Shown: positions 1 to 10,050, counted from the stretch's first letter. The stretch: 64,000 bases of DNA from Pseudomonadota bacterium (GCA_027621405.1 JAQCBT010000002.1:62001-126000); one strand, 5' to 3'. Notes: generated by a model from the sequence alone, not told the origin. Made by a program: numbers and translations.

Positions 1-1781
1 GGGATCTGCGGACTATTGAGGAGCAGGGATTTCCTCCCGTTCGCCTGGACTACCTGCAGCGCCTTGGGGCGCTGGATTCTCTCAGTGACAGTGAGATGAT
101 GCGGCAGCTGCGCTTGGCCCTGCTTGACCCATCCGGCCCGACGCCCTCCGTGGAGGCCATCCTGCATGCGCTTATTCCGCATAAGTATGTGGACCATACC
201 CATGCCGACGCCGTGGTTACGATCTCCAATTCCCCGAATGGTGAACAGATACTGTGGGAGCTGTATGGCGAGGAAGTGCTTATCCTCCCCTACATCATGC
301 CTGGTTTCATCCTGGCCAGGCAGGTGGCGGCAGCGACCTCGGACCTCGATTGGTCGAGTATCCGGGGCATCATCCTGCTACACCATGGCATATTCACATT
401 CGATGACGACGCCCGGGCGAGCTACGACGCCATGATCGAACTGGTGGATCGTGCGGAACAATTTCTTCAGGAGCACGCGTCCACGGCAGTGTCCTGCGCT
501 GCTGTTGCCGGCACCGAGTGTGATTTGCTCACCCTCGCCGCCATGCGCAAGGCGGCTGGTGCCCAATTTGGCGGGCCAGTACTGGCCAGATTCGATCACG
601 CTGAAGAGGCGGCTGGATTTGCCATGCGGGACAATGCCGGTGAACTCGCCACTCGCGGTCCTCTGACTCCGGATCATACGATTCACTGCAAGGCCTTTGC
701 CGCGCGGCTGGGAGCTGATCCAGTATCTGATCTGGAGGATTTTGCTGCGATTTACAGGCGCTATTTCGATGAATTCAGCACAACCAACCATCAATGCCTG
801 GATACCATGCCGCGCTATGCCGTCTGGCAGGGCAAGGGGATGGTGTATTTCGCCGCCAATCACCAGCGCCTGCAGATCGTGGAAGATATCAGCTCCCATA
901 CCATCCGGGCGATTCAGCAGGCGGAGGCCCTTGGAGGATGGCAGGCCCTGCCGCGGTCCGATCTCTTCGAGGTCGAGCACTGGGAGCTGGAGCAGGCAAA
1001 ACTCAAGGCGGGAAACAAGCGCGGCAAGTTCGAGGGTCAGGTAGCGCTGGTCAGCGGAGCAGCCTCGGGTATTGGCAAGGCCTGCGTGGAGGCGTTGCGA
1101 AAGCAGGGGGCTGTCGTCGCGGCACTCGATATTGCACCTGAAATTCTGAGTGCCTCGAACGATCCTGCGCTCTTGCCTTTGCAGTGTGATGTCACCTGCA
1201 CCGAGGCCATTCGAGAAGCCGTGGCGCGGGTAGTCTGTAAGTTCGGTGGCATCGATCTGCTGGTTTCGAATGCGGGAAACTTTCCCGCCAGTGCATCCCT
1301 GGGCCAGCTGGACGACAAAACCTGGCAACAATCACTGGACCTCAATCTCAGTTCCCACATGAAGCTGTTGCGGGCTTGCTTGCCATTTCTCGAGCTGGGC
1401 TTTAAACCGGCCGTGATCATGGTGGGATCCAAGAATGTCCCGGCACCAGGACCCGGAGCGGCCGCCTATTCGACGGCGAAGGCCGGCCTTACCCAGCTCG
1501 CCCGGGTCGCTGCGCTGGAGTTGGGTGCTTCCGGCATCAGGGTGAACACAGTCCATCCCAATGCAGTCTATGACACCGCCCTGTGGAATGATGAGGTGCT
1601 GGCCCAGCGCGCGGCACATTATGGCAAGAGCGTTGAAGACTACAGGAAATCCAATGTCTTGCGCACCGAACTGAATTCGGCTGATGTAGCTAACAGCATA
1701 GTTGCCTTGCTCGGGGACGAATTTGCCAAGACCACCGGTGAGCAGATAGCCATCGATGGCGGTAATGACCGGGTTATCTAG
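1..1781 (+). CDS. Bifunctional class II aldolase / short-chain dehydrogenase (5' end outside window)
   Basis: Reading frame stays open to the window edge upstream of the listed Met (DLRTIEEQGFPPVRLDYLQRLGALDSLSDSE...). N-terminal class II aldolase motifs (HTHADAVVTI, HHGIFTF); C-terminal SDR motifs (VSGAASGIGKA, YSTAKAGL). Confidence 0.85.
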   Translation, partial: DLRTIEEQGFPPVRLDYLQRLGALDSLSDSEMMRQLRLALLDPSGPTPSVEAILHALIPHKYVDHTHADAVVTISNSPNGEQILWELYGEEVLILPYIMPGFILARQVAAATSDLDWSSIRGIILLHHGIFTFDDDARASYDAMIELVDRAEQFLQEHASTAVSCAAVAGTECDLLTLAAMRKAAGAQFGGPVLARFDHAEEAAGFAMRDNAGELATRGPLTPDHTIHCKAFAARLGADPVSDLEDFAAIYRRYFDEFSTTNHQCLDTMPRYAVWQGKGMVYFAANHQRLQIVEDISSHTIRAIQQAEALGGWQALPRSDLFEVEHWELEQAKLKAGNKRGKFEGQVALVSGAASGIGKACVEALRKQGAVVAALDIAPEILSASNDPALLPLQCDVTCTEAIREAVARVVCKFGGIDLLVSNAGNFPASASLGQLDDKTWQQSLDLNLSSHMKLLRACLPFLELGFKPAVIMVGSKNVPAPGPGAAAYSTAKAGLTQLARVAALELGASGIRVNTVHPNAVYDTALWNDEVLAQRAAHYGKSVEDYRKSNVLRTELNSADVANSIVALLGDEFAKTTGEQIAIDGGNDRVI

Positions 1782-1787
1782 CAAGTC

Positions 1788-2882
1788 ATGCGAATCGAGG
1801 GCAAATACACGCAGAGCATCTGGTACGATCCCGAACTCGATACCGTGAAGATTGTGGACCAGACCCGGCTGCCCCACGATCTGGTCCTGCTCGATCTCGA
1901 GTCCTTGCAGGATGCCTGCATGGCTATTGCCAGCATGCAGGTGCGCGGCGCCCCCCTCATTGGTGTCACCGCGGCCTATGGAGTCTATCTAGGGCTAAGG
2001 GAAGAAGCGGCAGGGCTCGAATCCATCATTCAGCAGCTGGCCACCACTCGCCCGACCGCGGTCAATCTTTCCTGGGCCCTGAATCGCTGCCGACAGGTAT
2101 TGCAGGAATACACTGGTGATGAGCGCGTGTTGAAAGCACTGGAGCTTGCCCAGATTCTCGAGAAAGAAGACATCGCGGTGTGCGAGGGTATTGGCGATCA
2201 GGGAGCGAACCTGCTGGAGGCGCTGTGGGAGCAAAAGCAGGAAGGGCAGGACAGGCTCAACGTGCTCACCCACTGTAATGCCGGATCCCTGGCGACAGTG
2301 GACTGGGGTACGGCGCTGGCGGTGATCTACAAGGCCGCTGATCGTGGTATACCTGTTCATGTGTGGGTGGACGAGACCCGACCCAGGAACCAGGGCGCGG
2401 CAATCACCTGCTGGGAATTGGCGCAACAAGGTATTCCCCATACGCTCATCGTGGACAATGCCGGCGGCCACCTGATGCAACACGGTCAGGTCGATGCTGT
2501 GCTGGTGGGAGCGGATCGCACGACTGCCCGTGGTGATGTATGCAACAAGATTGGCACCTATCTCAAGGCCCTGGCGGCACGGGATAACGATATACCTTTC
2601 TATGTCGCCTTTCCGCTCTCGACCTTCGATCTCTCAATCGAGGATGGCCTGAACGAGATTCCCATCGAGGAGCGGAATGCCGGTGAAATACTGCAGGTAT
2701 CCGGACTTACGGACGAGGGTGCTGCGGCAACGGTGAACATTGCACCTGCAAACACAAGGGCGAGTAACTACGGATTCGATGTTACTCCCGCGCGACTGGT
2801 GTCCAGGTTGATAACGGAAGTCGGTGTATGCGAGGCCACGCCAGAAGCCATCGCGGTCCTGGTGGGTAATCGCGGAGGCTGA
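1788..2882 (+). CDS. mtnA: S-methyl-5-thioribose-1-phosphate isomerase
   Basis: MtnA-type sequence (MQVRGAPLIGVTAAYG, THCNAGSLATVDWGTAL, VLVGADRTTARGDVCNKIGTY); starts 7 nt after the upstream stop. Confidence 0.93.
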   Translation: MRIEGKYTQSIWYDPELDTVKIVDQTRLPHDLVLLDLESLQDACMAIASMQVRGAPLIGVTAAYGVYLGLREEAAGLESIIQQLATTRPTAVNLSWALNRCRQVLQEYTGDERVLKALELAQILEKEDIAVCEGIGDQGANLLEALWEQKQEGQDRLNVLTHCNAGSLATVDWGTALAVIYKAADRGIPVHVWVDETRPRNQGAAITCWELAQQGIPHTLIVDNAGGHLMQHGQVDAVLVGADRTTARGDVCNKIGTYLKALAARDNDIPFYVAFPLSTFDLSIEDGLNEIPIEERNAGEILQVSGLTDEGAAATVNIAPANTRASNYGFDVTPARLVSRLITEVGVCEATPEAIAVLVGNRGG

Positions 2883-2883
2883 T

Positions 2884-2961
2884 GGCTCTCAATACGCTGA
2901 GGGTTCTCAATACGCTGAGGGCTCTCAATACGCAATACGCTGAGGGCTCTTAATACGCGAA
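2884..2961. repeat. Short imperfect tandem repeat, about 18 bp unit (gggctctcaatacgctga), about 4 copies
   Basis: Direct reading: ggctctcaatacgctga / gggttctcaatacgctga / gggctctcaatacgcaatacgctga / gggctcttaatacgcgaa between convergent mtnA and HIT genes. Confidence 0.85.
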
Positions 2962-2964
2962 GGC

Positions 2965-3312
2965 TCAGCCCATGCAGAGGTCCAGCTGCCTGCCTCCAAG
3001 AATGTGCAGGTGAATATGGAATATGGTGCGCCGGCTGTCCTCTCCTGTGTTGAGCACATAGCGAAAACCCGACTCATCGATGCCGAGCTCTCGGGTGATT
3101 TCGTTAGCCCTGAGTAGCAGGCGCCCCAGCAGCGATTCATCTTCCGGGGAAGCAGCCAGCATATCGCTGATGTGCTTCTTGGGTACCACCAATACGTGTA
3201 CTGGAGCGTTCGGTTTTATGTCCTCGAAGGCGTAGACGTCATCGTCCTCGTATACCTTGTTCGACGGTAATTCGCCTGCGATAATTTTGCAGAACAGGCA
3301 ATCGGCTGACAT
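2965..3312 (-). CDS. HIT family protein (HinT-like)
   Basis: CLFCKIIAGELPSNKVYEDDDVYAFEDI and HIHLHILGG histidine triad. Confidence 0.92.
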   Translation of the reverse strand: MSADCLFCKIIAGELPSNKVYEDDDVYAFEDIKPNAPVHVLVVPKKHISDMLAASPEDESLLGRLLLRANEITRELGIDESGFRYVLNTGEDSRRTIFHIHLHILGGRQLDLCMG

Positions 3313-3396
3313 TGGCTCCTCCTTGCGTTTTTTCGGTCACACTTTGCGACAGTTGGCGGTTGACCGGAAAACCATTCTAACCCAGACTCAAATTCT

Positions 3397-4176
3397 GTGA
3401 ATATCCGACACCCAAATTGGCCTCTTTGGCTCCTCATTCTCCTGTTATGGCTGCCCTTGTCCGGCGTGGCCCAGGACGAACCCGTTCGTTTCGGCTTTCG
3501 GGTGGTGAATACCTATCCCCACGATATCACTGCATTTACCCAGGGCCTGTTCTTCCATGACGGATATCTCTATGAAGGAACTGGCAAGCGTGGCTTGTCG
3601 CGCCTGAGCAAGGTTAACCTGGACGATGGCAGTGCCATCATGAACAAGGCGCTAGGCCAACGCTACTTCGGTGAGGGCATAGAACTGGTAGGTGATCGAA
3701 TTTATCAGCTGACCTGGCAGTCCCACATGGTGTTCGTTTACGACAAGGAAAGCTTCGAGCAGGTCGGCACTCATTACAATGCAACGGAAGGCTGGGGGCT
3801 TGCCTACGATGGCCAGCAGTTGATTCTCAGCGATGGCAGCCATGAGCTGCAGTTCCTCGATCCGGAAACCTTTGCTCCCAGTCACAAGGTTCAGGTGACC
3901 CTCAACGGCAATCCAATTGTTAACCTGAACGAGCTGGAATACATCAACGGAGAGGTATGGGCCAACGTGTGGCAGACCGACTACATACTGCGAATCGATC
4001 CGGCTACCGGAGGCGTCAACAGCATCGTCGATCTTACCGGCCTTTCCGATATGACCCGGCTCGGCAGTGCGGAGGCGGTATTGAATGGCATCGCCTGGGA
4101 TCGCGAGACGGAACGCTTGTTCGTCACTGGCAAACACTGGGCCAACCTGTTCGAAATCGAGCTCGTCCAACGCTGA
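3397..4176 (+). CDS. Glutaminyl-peptide cyclotransferase (secreted), GTG start
   Basis: Signal peptide plus YPHDITAFTQGLFFHDGYLYEGTG and LNELEYINGEVWANVW motifs of glutamine cyclotransferases. Confidence 0.85.
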   Translation: MNIRHPNWPLWLLILLLWLPLSGVAQDEPVRFGFRVVNTYPHDITAFTQGLFFHDGYLYEGTGKRGLSRLSKVNLDDGSAIMNKALGQRYFGEGIELVGDRIYQLTWQSHMVFVYDKESFEQVGTHYNATEGWGLAYDGQQLILSDGSHELQFLDPETFAPSHKVQVTLNGNPIVNLNELEYINGEVWANVWQTDYILRIDPATGGVNSIVDLTGLSDMTRLGSAEAVLNGIAWDRETERLFVTGKHWANLFEIELVQR

Positions 4177-4182
4177 TCGCTC

Positions 4183-4626
4183 ATGTGGCTGCAGAAGCGA
4201 CTCACCCTGACACCCAAGGCACGTGGATTCCATCTCATTACCGATGAGGTGCTGGCGCAACTACCGGAGATCGATCGTATCGATGTCGGTCTGGCGCATT
4301 TCCTTCTGCAACACACCTCCGCCTCATTGAGCATTAATGAAAACGCCGACAGCTCGGTACGCCGTGACATGGAGGCGCATTTCAATGAGTTGGCCCCGGA
4401 GAATGCCGCGTACTTTGTCCACACCTGTGAAGGTCCGGATGATATGCCGGCGCATATCAAATCAGGACTACTGGGCTGTGAAGTAACCCTGCCGGTGAGC
4501 AAGGGCAGATTGGCCCTCGGTACCTGGCAGGGCCTGTACCTTGGAGAGCATCGAAACGCTGGCGGCCGCAGAAGTCTGCTGGTTACCCTGCAAGGCAGTG
4601 AGTCCACTTTGGGGGTGCAGGAATGA
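4183..4626 (+). CDS. YjbQ family protein (UPF0047, secondary thiamine-phosphate synthase-like)
   Basis: FLLQHTSASLSINENAD and GTWQGLYLGEHR motifs. Confidence 0.9.
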   Translation: MWLQKRLTLTPKARGFHLITDEVLAQLPEIDRIDVGLAHFLLQHTSASLSINENADSSVRRDMEAHFNELAPENAAYFVHTCEGPDDMPAHIKSGLLGCEVTLPVSKGRLALGTWQGLYLGEHRNAGGRRSLLVTLQGSESTLGVQE

Positions 4627-5690
4627 AGATGCAAAGTCGATTCCTTTCCCGCCCCTCGTTCAGATTTCTCCTGCTCGCATTGCTCTCAGTCGCACTGCTG
4701 TCCTGTGAGTCCGTTCGCTATTACAGTCAGGCGGCCAGGGGGCAACTGGAGATTCTGCTGGGCAGGGAAGACATCGCGGCACTGCTGCAAGACGAGGCGC
4801 TGCCAGTCGAGCTCAGGAACAAGTTGGAGACCGTACTTGCCATCCGGCAGTTCGCGGAAAGCGAGTTGGCGCTGGAAGTCGCCGACAACTATGCCACCTA
4901 TGTCGATCTGGAGCGTGAGCATGTGGTGTGGAATGTGTTTGCGGCAGAGGAGTTTTCCACCCGGGCCATGGAATGGTGCTACCCGATTGCCGGCTGCGTG
5001 ACTTACCGAGGCTATTTTTCCGAACCGGCAGCGCGCAGCTATGCCCAGGGTCTGCAAGAAGATGGCTTCGACGTCTATACCGGCGGTGTAGGTGCGTACT
5101 CGACCTTGGGATGGTTCGATGACTCGCTGCTCAGCACGGTTGTCAATCGATCTGATCATCAGCTGGCTGGATTAATTTTCCATGAATTGGCGCACCAGGT
5201 GGTCTATCTCCCCGGAGACACTACATTCAATGAGAGTTTTGCCACGGCTGTTGAGCGCGAAGGGGTTCGCCGCTGGCTGACCCACACCCGGCAGTCGGGG
5301 CTGATGACCGATGCGGAACAGGGTCTGCAGCGTCAGCAGCAATTTGCTGAGCTGGTGATTGCCTGGCGCGACAGGTTTACGGACCTGTATCAACAGGAAT
5401 TGACGGCAGAGGAAATGCGTCAGCGCAAGAGTGCTCTGCAGGATGAATTGCGGCAGGCCTATCGGGAATTGCAGGCAAGCTGGGGAGGTTACGCCGGGTA
5501 TGATAACTGGTTTGCCCAACCCCTGAATAATGCCCAGCTTTCCACCGTAGGGTCCTACAATGACCTGGTGCCAGAGTTTCTCGCCTTGCTGGACTCCCAT
5601 AGCGGCGACATGGAAGCATTCTTCGCCTCGGTAAGAGAGCTGGCGGAAATGACGGTCGCCGAAAGAGCAGAGCGATTGGCGAGTCTGTAG
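4623..5690 (+). CDS. Putative aminopeptidase, lipoprotein (COG4324-like)
   Basis: Lipobox-like LLSCES; HxxxH in LIFHELAHQVVYLPGDTTFNESFATAVE; overlaps upstream gene by 4 nt. Confidence 0.8.
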   Translation: MKMQSRFLSRPSFRFLLLALLSVALLSCESVRYYSQAARGQLEILLGREDIAALLQDEALPVELRNKLETVLAIRQFAESELALEVADNYATYVDLEREHVVWNVFAAEEFSTRAMEWCYPIAGCVTYRGYFSEPAARSYAQGLQEDGFDVYTGGVGAYSTLGWFDDSLLSTVVNRSDHQLAGLIFHELAHQVVYLPGDTTFNESFATAVEREGVRRWLTHTRQSGLMTDAEQGLQRQQQFAELVIAWRDRFTDLYQQELTAEEMRQRKSALQDELRQAYRELQASWGGYAGYDNWFAQPLNNAQLSTVGSYNDLVPEFLALLDSHSGDMEAFFASVRELAEMTVAERAERLASL

Positions 5691-5697
5691 TCGTGCG

Positions 5698-6465
5698 CTA
5701 GTTGCCCAGCCTTCTTTCCAGGCTGGCCACGAGGTCAGCATAGAAGTCCGATTCCGGATCCTTCGCCGCCGCATCGCGGTAAGCCGCCAGTGCTTCCTCG
5801 AGTCTGCCTTCCTGTTCGAGAATTCTACCCAGGCTACGATTGAAGAACGCGTTCTGTGGCATCACGGCGGCGGCAGTCTGGTACACCCTAATCGCCTTGT
5901 CTGCTTCACCATTATTGTTATAAGTGTTGGCCATGATATGAACCTGGGAATCGTCATTGGGAACCAATTCGATGGCGCGAATATCGTAGCCGATCGCGGC
6001 ATCAAAGTTCCCGTCCTGGCGTTCCAGTTGGCCAAGAGTCTGTACCGCAGCGATGAGTGAGGCGGACGGGGTCGGTTCCAGTTCGATGTAGCGGGCCAGC
6101 AAAGGCTTCGTTTCCGCATAGCGCTCCAGATAGTAATAGGTATTCGCCAGGCTGCGTATGGCATCGCTGAAATTCGGGTCGGCGCTGATGGCCTTGCGGT
6201 ATTCCTCGATGGCTTCCTCGTGACGCTCGAGAGTGCTGTAGGTGTTGCCGCGGCGGAACAGCTTTCTTGCCAGGTCGGCGTCGATGGTCGGGCCTTCGCG
6301 GGTCAGTTCCAGATTGCCATAACGCTCCAGCACTGAATTTCCAGAGTTGTCCTGGGCGAGTACTGCGGTACTCCAGGTGGCGAGTATGCCGCACAGCAGC
6401 AGCAAGCGGGCAGCCGGCTTGTTGTGGAAGTTGGAAATCGATTCGAATGTGGTGAGTCTGATCAT
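5698..6465 (-). CDS. Tetratricopeptide repeat protein (exported)
   Basis: Repeated TPR-like segments (RGNTYSTLERHEEAIEEYRKAISADPNFSDAI...). Confidence 0.8.
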   Translation of the reverse strand: MIRLTTFESISNFHNKPAARLLLLCGILATWSTAVLAQDNSGNSVLERYGNLELTREGPTIDADLARKLFRRGNTYSTLERHEEAIEEYRKAISADPNFSDAIRSLANTYYYLERYAETKPLLARYIELEPTPSASLIAAVQTLGQLERQDGNFDAAIGYDIRAIELVPNDDSQVHIMANTYNNNGEADKAIRVYQTAAAVMPQNAFFNRSLGRILEQEGRLEEALAAYRDAAAKDPESDFYADLVASLERRLGN

Positions 6466-6559
6466 GCGATTCCTGATGCGCTCTCATATTACTGATTGAG
6501 GAGCCTGACTATATCGCAGCGGCTCTCACTCTGCCAATGCAGGGGAGACGGCGTACCCG

Positions 6560-8830
6560 CTATATCAGGGTTATGGTGCTGTTTACCTGTTGTCTGCCGA
6601 TTATCTTGCCGACGATGCTTGCCTCGGTGTAGCCCGCGTCATGCAAGGCTCGCTGGCATTTCTCGGCCTGTTCGGCAGGCAGGGAAAACAGCAGCCCTCC
6701 GGCAGTTTGGGGATCAAACAACAGGGGGTAGATGGCCTGCCGGGCATGCTGTTCGACATTGCGCATTGAGGCTTCAACGAGACTGTTGTCTTCATGAAGC
6801 GAGCTGATTATGCCTTTTCCAAGAGTCTCTGTGGCGCCGGGCAGGGACTTGATGCTGTCCAGAGTGATTTCGGCATCACAAGCCGAAGCCTCCAGCAATT
6901 CCAGCAGATGTCCTGCGAAGCCGAAGCCTGTTATGTCAGTGCAGGCTTTGGCGCCATGTGACACTATTATGGGAATAGCTTCCCGATTGGAAATCAGCAT
7001 CTGCCTGAGAGCGCCCTCCATCCACTCGTGACGGGCAAGCCCGCGCATGTCGGCTGCCAGCAAGGTGCCCGTACCCAAAGCCTTGGTCATAATGAGTGAC
7101 TCACCGGCGCTGGCTCCTGATTTCCTCAATAACTGATCCTCTTCGGCAAAGCCATTCACGCAGAGTCCAAATTCCAGGGTTGCCGTTTCGGCGGTGTGTC
7201 CTCCCAGCAGGGTACATTCCTCCTGCAGCAGGGATTCACTACAGGCTGACATGACCTCCCTGAGTTGTTGCCGCGCATAGCGTTTCTCGGCATGCGGCAG
7301 GCCCACCATGGCGAGTGCAGAATGGGGTGTGCAACCCATGGCATGGATATCGCTGAGGCAGTGGTTCACTGCGATTCGGGTAAACAGCCAGGGATCGTTA
7401 ATGAAGGTCTTCAGGTAGTCGACGCTCTGGATCAGGATGCGGCCATCGTGCAGTCGAATCTGCGAGGCATCCTCTACTGCATCCTTGCGCTCTGTGCCAA
7501 GCACGTCAGGGCGCTCGTAGAAAGTCAGTTCTCCCAATACCTCGGCAAGAATATTGCCGGCTACCTTTGCGCCGCAACCAGCACAGCGCATTGCATGCCT
7601 GCGTATTCGCTGCTCCGTGTCTTTGTTTGCCAGGCCGGGCTCCAGTGATAAGCTGGCGGGCATCTCTGGCAGCTTGCTGAATTTTTCCACGAAGCGGGAA
7701 TCGATCCAGTGCTTTAACCCCCACATGCTGCGTCCGGAGAAAAACAGTTCGCCCCTGGAAGCAATGGCCCTGCCATCGCAGAGATTCATCAGGGCAAGGG
7801 CCTTGCGCTGCGGGAAATAGTTGTCCAGGTGGCGACCGGTTGCATATCGGCGCAGGTTTTCGGCCAGCACCTTGCCCTGGCGTACGGCGTATACTCCTGA
7901 CTTTGGACGCTCTTCGCCGCGCACAGTAGCCGCGTCGCCGGTTGCAAATACAAATTCGAAATTGCTGCTCTGTAGAGTCGGTTTTACTTCGATAAAGCCA
8001 TCTTCACTGGCTTGCAGGCCGCAGTCGAATGGCCATTGAGGAATCGATGCACCGGTAGCGAAAACGACAGCATCAAACTCTCTGATCTCGCCATCGTCGC
8101 TGACCAGTAGCCCTGGCTTGATTTCCGTTATCCTGCAAGCGCTCGTGGTTTCGATGTTGCGCCCTGCCAGTTCCCTGGCAGTGAATTCTTGCACTTTGGA
8201 ATTATGCGACTTAAGGAGTGCGGAGTCGGCAGTGAGCAAGTTGATTTTAAACCTGTTCAATGCCGGGTCTTGTTTTCCCAGGTCCCTGGCTATTCGCGCC
8301 TGGGTTGCGAAGGCGAGTTCCACGCTGGCCGGGCCGCCACCGATGATGGCTAACTTGAACTCCTTGCCTTCCTGGATGGCTGTTACGGCCCGTTGGCGTA
8401 TGCTGTCCCAGCCTGAGAGGAACTGGTCGATGGGTTTAACTGCAAGCGCATGCTGGGCTGCGCCCTTGATCAGATTGGCATCGGGTCGTGAGCCGATATT
8501 CAGGGAAATGATATCGAATGGGATGTCTGGCCGACCGGCTACGGACACCAGCTTTCGTTCCAGATCGATACGGGTCACCTCGGCCTGGATGAGTTGGGCA
8601 GACGCCAACTGTGCAAGCGGGCGCAGGTCGATATGCATTTCCTGATGCTCAATCTGTTGAGCCAGGAAGGCTGGCATGGCGCCCGAATAGGGTGTGACGA
8701 TGTCCCTGCTGATTAACGTGATTGCCAGGCCCGGCATGGGCTTCATGCCGAAGCTGCGCAGCACGGATAGATGGCTGTGCCCACCGCCAACCAGGACGAG
8801 ATGCTTTACAACTGGAGTGGTGAGATTCAT
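6560..8830 (-). CDS. selD: Fused pyridine nucleotide-disulfide oxidoreductase / selenide, water dikinase
   Basis: N-terminal NDH-like FAD domain (LVLVGGGHSHLSVLRSF); C-terminal SelD domain (MRCAGCGAKV, SVDYLKTFINDPWLFTRIAVNHCLSDIHAMGCTPHSAL). Confidence 0.9.
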   Translation of the reverse strand: MNLTTPVVKHLVLVGGGHSHLSVLRSFGMKPMPGLAITLISRDIVTPYSGAMPAFLAQQIEHQEMHIDLRPLAQLASAQLIQAEVTRIDLERKLVSVAGRPDIPFDIISLNIGSRPDANLIKGAAQHALAVKPIDQFLSGWDSIRQRAVTAIQEGKEFKLAIIGGGPASVELAFATQARIARDLGKQDPALNRFKINLLTADSALLKSHNSKVQEFTARELAGRNIETTSACRITEIKPGLLVSDDGEIREFDAVVFATGASIPQWPFDCGLQASEDGFIEVKPTLQSSNFEFVFATGDAATVRGEERPKSGVYAVRQGKVLAENLRRYATGRHLDNYFPQRKALALMNLCDGRAIASRGELFFSGRSMWGLKHWIDSRFVEKFSKLPEMPASLSLEPGLANKDTEQRIRRHAMRCAGCGAKVAGNILAEVLGELTFYERPDVLGTERKDAVEDASQIRLHDGRILIQSVDYLKTFINDPWLFTRIAVNHCLSDIHAMGCTPHSALAMVGLPHAEKRYARQQLREVMSACSESLLQEECTLLGGHTAETATLEFGLCVNGFAEEDQLLRKSGASAGESLIMTKALGTGTLLAADMRGLARHEWMEGALRQMLISNREAIPIIVSHGAKACTDITGFGFAGHLLELLEASACDAEITLDSIKSLPGATETLGKGIISSLHEDNSLVEASMRNVEQHARQAIYPLLFDPQTAGGLLFSLPAEQAEKCQRALHDAGYTEASIVGKIIGRQQVNSTITLI

Positions 8831-8856
8831 GTGTGGCTTAACCAGGAAGGTGGCGG

Positions 8857-10050
8857 CTATTCGGTGGCTGCAATACTGGCCGCTGCGGCCAGTCGGGTTT
8901 CCTGCCCCTGTCCGGGATGGTCAGGAATCAACTGGGTCAGGAGCAGGGAGCAGGACGCGATTCCGGCACCGATGAGAAACACCGCGCTGTGATTGATTAC
9001 CCAGACCAGACCCAACAGCGCTGGCAGAACCACAGCAGCGATATGATTGATAGTAAAACTGATAGAAGAAGTGGCCGCAATGTCAGCCGGATCGGCGATC
9101 TTCTGGAAGTAGGTCTTGATGGCGATGGCCATGGCGAAGAACAGATGATCCAGCAGGTACAGGGCAATCGCCACGGCTACTGAATCCACGAAGGCATAGC
9201 TGGCAAAGACTATTATCAGCCCGATGTATTCCAGGGTCAGCGCCCGGCGCTCGCCTACATAGCTGATTAATGCGCCAATCTTTGGTGCAAGCCAGAAGGT
9301 CAGAACCGCATTTACCAGTGTCAACAGGACCACGTTTTCAACCGGGAATCCGAATTTTTCCACGAGCAGGAAGCCTGCAAATACCACGAAGATCTGACGC
9401 CTGGCGCCAGCGAGGAATGTGAGAATGTAGTATAGCCAGTACTGTTTGCGCAGGAACAGGGATTTCTTCTGCACGACTTCATCTTCAAAGTGCGGTATTG
9501 CCAGCCAGCAGAAGAGTCCGATGGCAACGGTTATCCCACCCGCTATCAAATAGATAAGAAGGTAGTTGGCGGCAAAGGCCATCAGGTAAATATAGATCGC
9601 ACCGAGTACCAGGAAATTGCTGATGGCGCGTGTGCTGAGCAATTTGCCCAGCACTTCGGGAGCTTCCTCTTTCTTTAGCCATTGCAGGCTCAGGGAATTG
9701 TGCAGGGTTTCCAGGTAATGGAAGCCGATGGACATGACAACGGTGGTGAAGTACAGCCACAGGGCGCTGGGATAGAATGCCGTAATCGCGGTACCAAACC
9801 CTAGCGTGATCAGTGACAGGATGGCGAAGTTCTGTTGCCGGATAAACAGCATCAGCAGTATCGCCGTGAACGCGAGGAATCCGGGAACTTCTCTCAGGCT
9901 CTGCAGAATGCCGATTTCCTCTCCCGTGAAGCCCGCCTGCTCCACGGCAAAGTTGTTGAGCATCACCTGCCAGGTTGCGAAGGCGATGGTATTGCCGATG
10001 GCCAGCAGATAGAGCAGCGTCTTGCGGTTCTGTAGGTCGATAGAGGGCAT
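8857..10050 (-). CDS. MFS transporter
   Basis: About 12 hydrophobic segments, MFS-like organisation. Confidence 0.75.
   Translation of the reverse strand: MPSIDLQNRKTLLYLLAIGNTIAFATWQVMLNNFAVEQAGFTGEEIGILQSLREVPGFLAFTAILLMLFIRQQNFAILSLITLGFGTAITAFYPSALWLYFTTVVMSIGFHYLETLHNSLSLQWLKKEEAPEVLGKLLSTRAISNFLVLGAIYIYLMAFAANYLLIYLIAGGITVAIGLFCWLAIPHFEDEVVQKKSLFLRKQYWLYYILTFLAGARRQIFVVFAGFLLVEKFGFPVENVVLLTLVNAVLTFWLAPKIGALISYVGERRALTLEYIGLIIVFASYAFVDSVAVAIALYLLDHLFFAMAIAIKTYFQKIADPADIAATSSISFTINHIAAVVLPALLGLVWVINHSAVFLIGAGIASCSLLLTQLIPDHPGQGQETRLAAAASIAATE

Noticed and set aside
378-1331. 317-aa minus-strand ORF inside the aldolase-SDR gene
   Set aside because: Shadow ORF antisense to a clearly conserved protein; its translation has no recognisable motifs.
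2884-2961. Repeat considered as a CRISPR array
   Set aside because: Units are directly adjacent with no unique spacers and no cas genes.
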